A stretch of DNA of 64,000 nt. Source: Rodentibacter sp901420285. GTDB lineage: Bacteria; Pseudomonadota; Gammaproteobacteria; Enterobacterales; Pasteurellaceae. Position numbers and translations under genes: made by a program. How positions within the stretch are numbered: position 1 is the stretch's first letter; each line of letters begins with the position of its first letter. Below are positions 61,291 through 64,000 of this stretch, in pieces. Under the pieces are notes generated by a model, which worked only from the letters and a program-made list of their open reading frames with translations, was not told where the DNA came from and did not search any database. Location: positions 1,488,001 to 1,552,000 of the forward strand of contig NZ_CP162010.1 in the NCBI RefSeq assembly GCF_041734645.1. Direction: 5' to 3'.

Positions 61291-62367
61291 TTAAATTGCA
61301 TCAGCAATCAATGTACCCATTTCCGCCGTTGAAACAGGGGCGGAGTCATCGGCTAAATCGCCGGTACGGTGACCATTAGCTAAGACTTTTTGCACCGCAT
61401 TTTCAATGGCATCCGCGGCTTCGTTTAAGTTGAAGCTGTAACGCAACATCATCGCCGCTGAAAGAATTTGTGCGATTGGATTGGCAATGCCTTTGCCGGC
61501 GATATCCGGTGCAGAACCGCCAGCAGGTTCATATAAACCAAAGCCTTCTTCGTTTAAGCTGGCGGATGGCAACATCCCCATAGAACCGGTGATCATTGCC
61601 GCTTCATCAGAAATAATATCGCCGAAAATATTGGAACAGAGGAGCACATCGAAAGATTCCGGTGCTTTGATAAGTTGCATAGTCGCATTGTCAATATAAA
61701 TATGATCCAAGGTGACTTCAGGGTAGTCTTTCGCCACTTCGGTCACAGTTTCACGCCATAAGATAGAAGCTTGTAATACGTTAGCTTTATCCACGGAAGT
61801 AACGTGTTTACGACGTTTCATTGCCGCATCAAAAGCCGCGCGCGCAATACGCTCGATTTCATATTTGTAATAAACTTCGGTATCGAATGCTTTAGTTTGT
61901 GCGCCTTCACCTTCACGACCTTTAGGCTGACCGAAATAAATCCCACCTGTTAATTCGCGTACAACCACCATATCAAATCCTTTTGCTGCGATGTCTGCTC
62001 GTAACGGACAGAATTTTTCCAATCCTTTATAAAGAGTTGCCGGGCGAAGATTGCAGAATAATTTGAAATGTTTGCGCAATGGCAATAATGCGCCACGTTC
62101 CGGTTGTTGATCCGGCGGTAAATTTGTCCATTTAGGGCCACCCACAGAACCAAATAAAATTGCATCGGCCTCTTCACAGCCTTTTAAGGTCTCTGCCGGT
62201 AATGGGCAACCACAATTATCAATTGCGGCACCACCTACATAAAACTCGTTAAAGTTAAGTTTAAAACCGAATTTTTCTTGGGCTTTGTTTAATACTTTAA
62301 TGGCTTCTGCCATCACTTCCGGGCCGATGCCGTCGCCGGGGAGAACAGCAATATTGTATGATTGCAT
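61291..62367 (-). CDS. leuB: 3-isopropylmalate dehydrogenase
   Basis: 358 aa. LPGDGIGPEVMAEA start, LFGSVGGPKW, RELTGGIYFGQPKG with the catalytic Tyr, and NIFGDIISDEAAMITGSMG (metal site and signature). Oxidative decarboxylation of 3-isopropylmalate with NAD. Confidence 0.98.
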   Translation of the reverse strand: MQSYNIAVLPGDGIGPEVMAEAIKVLNKAQEKFGFKLNFNEFYVGGAAIDNCGCPLPAETLKGCEEADAILFGSVGGPKWTNLPPDQQPERGALLPLRKHFKLFCNLRPATLYKGLEKFCPLRADIAAKGFDMVVVRELTGGIYFGQPKGREGEGAQTKAFDTEVYYKYEIERIARAAFDAAMKRRKHVTSVDKANVLQASILWRETVTEVAKDYPEVTLDHIYIDNATMQLIKAPESFDVLLCSNIFGDIISDEAAMITGSMGMLPSASLNEEGFGLYEPAGGSAPDIAGKGIANPIAQILSAAMMLRYSFNLNEAADAIENAVQKVLANGHRTGDLADDSAPVSTAEMGTLIADAI

Positions 62368-62419
62368 TTGGGTTTTCCTATTTGTAAATTGAAAAGTACG
62401 GTTAGTTTTTTTGTATTTT

Positions 62420-62534
62420 CTCCCCTCTTTTGTAAAGAGGGGCCGGGGGAGATTTTAACGATATAAAATTCACTGATGAGGTTGATGTTACTTCTGCCAA
62501 ATCTCCCCTAACCCCTCTTTGCTAAAGAGGGGAG
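62420..62534. repeat. Inverted repeat element between leuA and leuB
   Basis: Two 36-base arms (62420-62455 and 62499-62534; core CCCCTCTTT..AAAGAGGGG plus GGGGGAGATTT/AAATCTCCCC) match at about 31 positions; each arm is itself a small hairpin. Looks like a miniature repeat element; also could attenuate leuA-to-leuB transcription. Confidence 0.75.
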
Positions 62535-62543
62535 CTAGATAGA

Positions 62544-64000
62544 TTAATGATTTTTGTGATTCTTAATATCTGCCACCTTATGCGCGCGATAAATTGCATT
62601 AATTGCATGAACTAAAGCAAGTGCAGAAGATTCAACGATGTCTGTCGCCAAACCCACACCGTGGAATTTACGGCCTTCGTGTTCAACCACGATATCCACC
62701 TGACCTAATGCCTCAGCACCTTCGCCTTTGGCGGTCAAATTATAGTGGGACATTTTGATATCCAAGCCGGTCAAGGTCAAAATGGCGTTATACACCGCAT
62801 CTACCGGACCGTTGCCGCCAATTGATGACGTGCTTAATTTCTCACTGTCTAACTGTAATTGAACAAAGGCTGTCGCCGGGTATTCTTTGGTGGAGTGGGC
62901 AGAAAGTTTATCTAACACTAAACGATCTTCATCCCCTTGTTGCATATCAATGAACGCTAAGGCTTCCAAGTCGTAATCGAACACCTGGCCTTTTTTGTCC
63001 GCCAATTTCAAGAAGGCATCATACAATTTATCCAAATCGTAATCTTGCTCGGTGTAGCCCATGTCGGTCATGTGGCCTTTCACCGCGGCACGACCGGAAC
63101 GCGCGGTTAAGTTCAATTTCTCTTTCTTCAAGCCGATAGTTTCCGGTGACATAATTTCGTAGGTATTTTTGTTTTTTAACATACCGTCTTGGTGAATACC
63201 GGAGGAATGCGCAAAGGCGTTTGAGCCGACAATAGCTTTGTTCGGTTGAATCGGCATGTTGCAAAGCTGGCTGACCATTTGGCTGACGCGATGAATTTCT
63301 TGCGTGTTGATGCGTGTATCCACACCCATAAATTCTTGACGAACTTTCATTGCCATCACCACTTCTTCCAATGCGGTGTTGCCTGCGCGCTCGCCAATGC
63401 CATTGATAGTACATTCAATTTGGCGTGCACCGTTTTGTACTGCCGTTAAAGAGTTGGCGGTCGCCATGCCTAAGTCATTGTGGCAGTGCACGGAAATTAC
63501 GGCTTTGTCGATGTTTGGTACACGGTTGCGTACTTGCGCGATGATGTTGCCGTATTCGTTAGGTAAGCAGAAACCGACGGTATCCGGAATGTTGACCGTT
63601 GTCGCACCGGCGTTGATTGCCGCTTCCACAATGCGACAAATATTGTCGATACCGGTGCGGCCCGCGTCTTCGCAGGAAAATTCCACGTCATCGGTGTAGT
63701 TACGCGCGCGTTTCACTGCCGCCACCGCCATTTCCACCACATCGTCAAAGGTGCGTTTTAATTTGGCTTCAACGTGTAATGCGGAACTGGCTATAAAGGT
63801 GTGAATACGGAAAGCTTCCGCTACTTTCAACGCTTCAGCTGCAGCATCAATGTCTTTCTCTACCGCGCGGGAAAGTGCTGCCACACGAGAATTTTTAATA
63901 TGGCGCGCGATAGTTTGCACGGATTCAAAATCCCCTTGAGAAGAAACCGGGAACCCCACTTCCATGACATCCACGCCTAAACGTTCAAGTGCTAAAGCAA
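62544..64000 (-). CDS. leuA: 2-isopropylmalate synthase, 5' end beyond window
   Basis: At least 485 aa; the frame is open to the right edge (ALALERLGVDVMEVGFPVSS), so about 30 N-terminal residues are missing. DRE-TIM/HMGL fold: VSVHCHNDLGMATANSL (metal His residues), NGIGERAGNTALEE, and the C-terminal LeuA regulatory domain (about 390-470; STSSIGGNGPVDAVYNA) for leucine feedback. First enzyme of the leucine branch. Confidence 0.97.
   Translation of the reverse strand, partial: ALALERLGVDVMEVGFPVSSQGDFESVQTIARHIKNSRVAALSRAVEKDIDAAAEALKVAEAFRIHTFIASSALHVEAKLKRTFDDVVEMAVAAVKRARNYTDDVEFSCEDAGRTGIDNICRIVEAAINAGATTVNIPDTVGFCLPNEYGNIIAQVRNRVPNIDKAVISVHCHNDLGMATANSLTAVQNGARQIECTINGIGERAGNTALEEVVMAMKVRQEFMGVDTRINTQEIHRVSQMVSQLCNMPIQPNKAIVGSNAFAHSSGIHQDGMLKNKNTYEIMSPETIGLKKEKLNLTARSGRAAVKGHMTDMGYTEQDYDLDKLYDAFLKLADKKGQVFDYDLEALAFIDMQQGDEDRLVLDKLSAHSTKEYPATAFVQLQLDSEKLSTSSIGGNGPVDAVYNAILTLTGLDIKMSHYNLTAKGEGAEALGQVDIVVEHEGRKFHGVGLATDIVESSALALVHAINAIYRAHKVADIKNHKNH

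Overview
The backbone of this window is a Pasteurellaceae chromosome of the Haemophilus/Aggregatibacter type, most likely Aggregatibacter (an inference from gene content and repeats; no 16S is present). Evidence: many perfect Hin-type uptake signal sequences (AAGTGCGGT and its complement), H. influenzae-like gene neighbourhoods (lipA-lipB-ybeD-dacA-rlpA-mrdB-mrdA-rlmH-rsfS; pilABCD next to ampD; ybaB-recR-topB-secG-tRNA-Leu; HI_0552-apaH-rsmA; rpsF-priB-rpsR-rplI), and a TyrR that lacks the N-terminal domains. A second signature is a 24-bp repeat family, CAATGCGGTGCTATTTT plus seven further bases, found as single, tandem and inverted copies across the whole backbone.

Bases 1 to about 11266 are a foreign mobile island that ends next to the lipA stop codon. 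Left to right it carries the 3' part of a Tn5053/Tn7-like transposition operon (tniA broken by an in-frame amber codon, tniB, tniQ), an IS630-family element, a Correia repeat typical of Neisseria, a leftward two-gene cassette (C5 cytosine methyltransferase followed by a GHKL/paraMORC-like ATPase), a second IS630 copy that cuts a type III/adenine methyltransferase remnant, and a leftward gene whose layout resembles the Tn7 target selector TnsE. It ends in three 20-bp spaced repeats that look like transposase-binding sites. The island has no perfect Pasteurellaceae uptake signal; its Correia element and IS type suggest passage through Neisseriaceae.

From 11.3 to 24.3 kb every gene runs leftward: lipoate synthesis, cell elongation and peptidoglycan genes (dacA, rlpA, mrdB, mrdA), rlmH, rsfS, tadA, thyA, lgt, a TSUP transporter, rppH and ampD. 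A gap of about 520 bp (23178-23702) holds DnaA-box-like sites and an AT-rich stretch and is a candidate origin or DnaA-controlled region. From 24.4 kb genes mostly run rightward: the competence/type IV pilus operon pilABCD behind a CRP-S site, coaE-yacG, argF-arcC, then (after one leftward phosphoesterase gene) ybaB-recR-topB-secG-tRNA-Leu. A leftward block (ndh, HI_0552 family, apaH, rsmA) is followed by infA and the rpsF ribosomal operon, tyrR, and an orphan FecCD/FecE-type transporter pair.

Between 45.6 and 50.0 kb lies an accessory region: an AAA_14/DUF4143 ATPase with three evenly spaced operator-like palindromes, an array of 197-bp tandem repeats, and an AT-rich KAP-family NTPase set directly behind metH. 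Then come metH (with a MetR box), a transglutaminase-MerT-like-MerP-like operon, an NTF2-like gene, sodC, a membrane sulfatase-family gene, and the leucine genes leuD, leuC, leuB and leuA, the last cut by the right edge.
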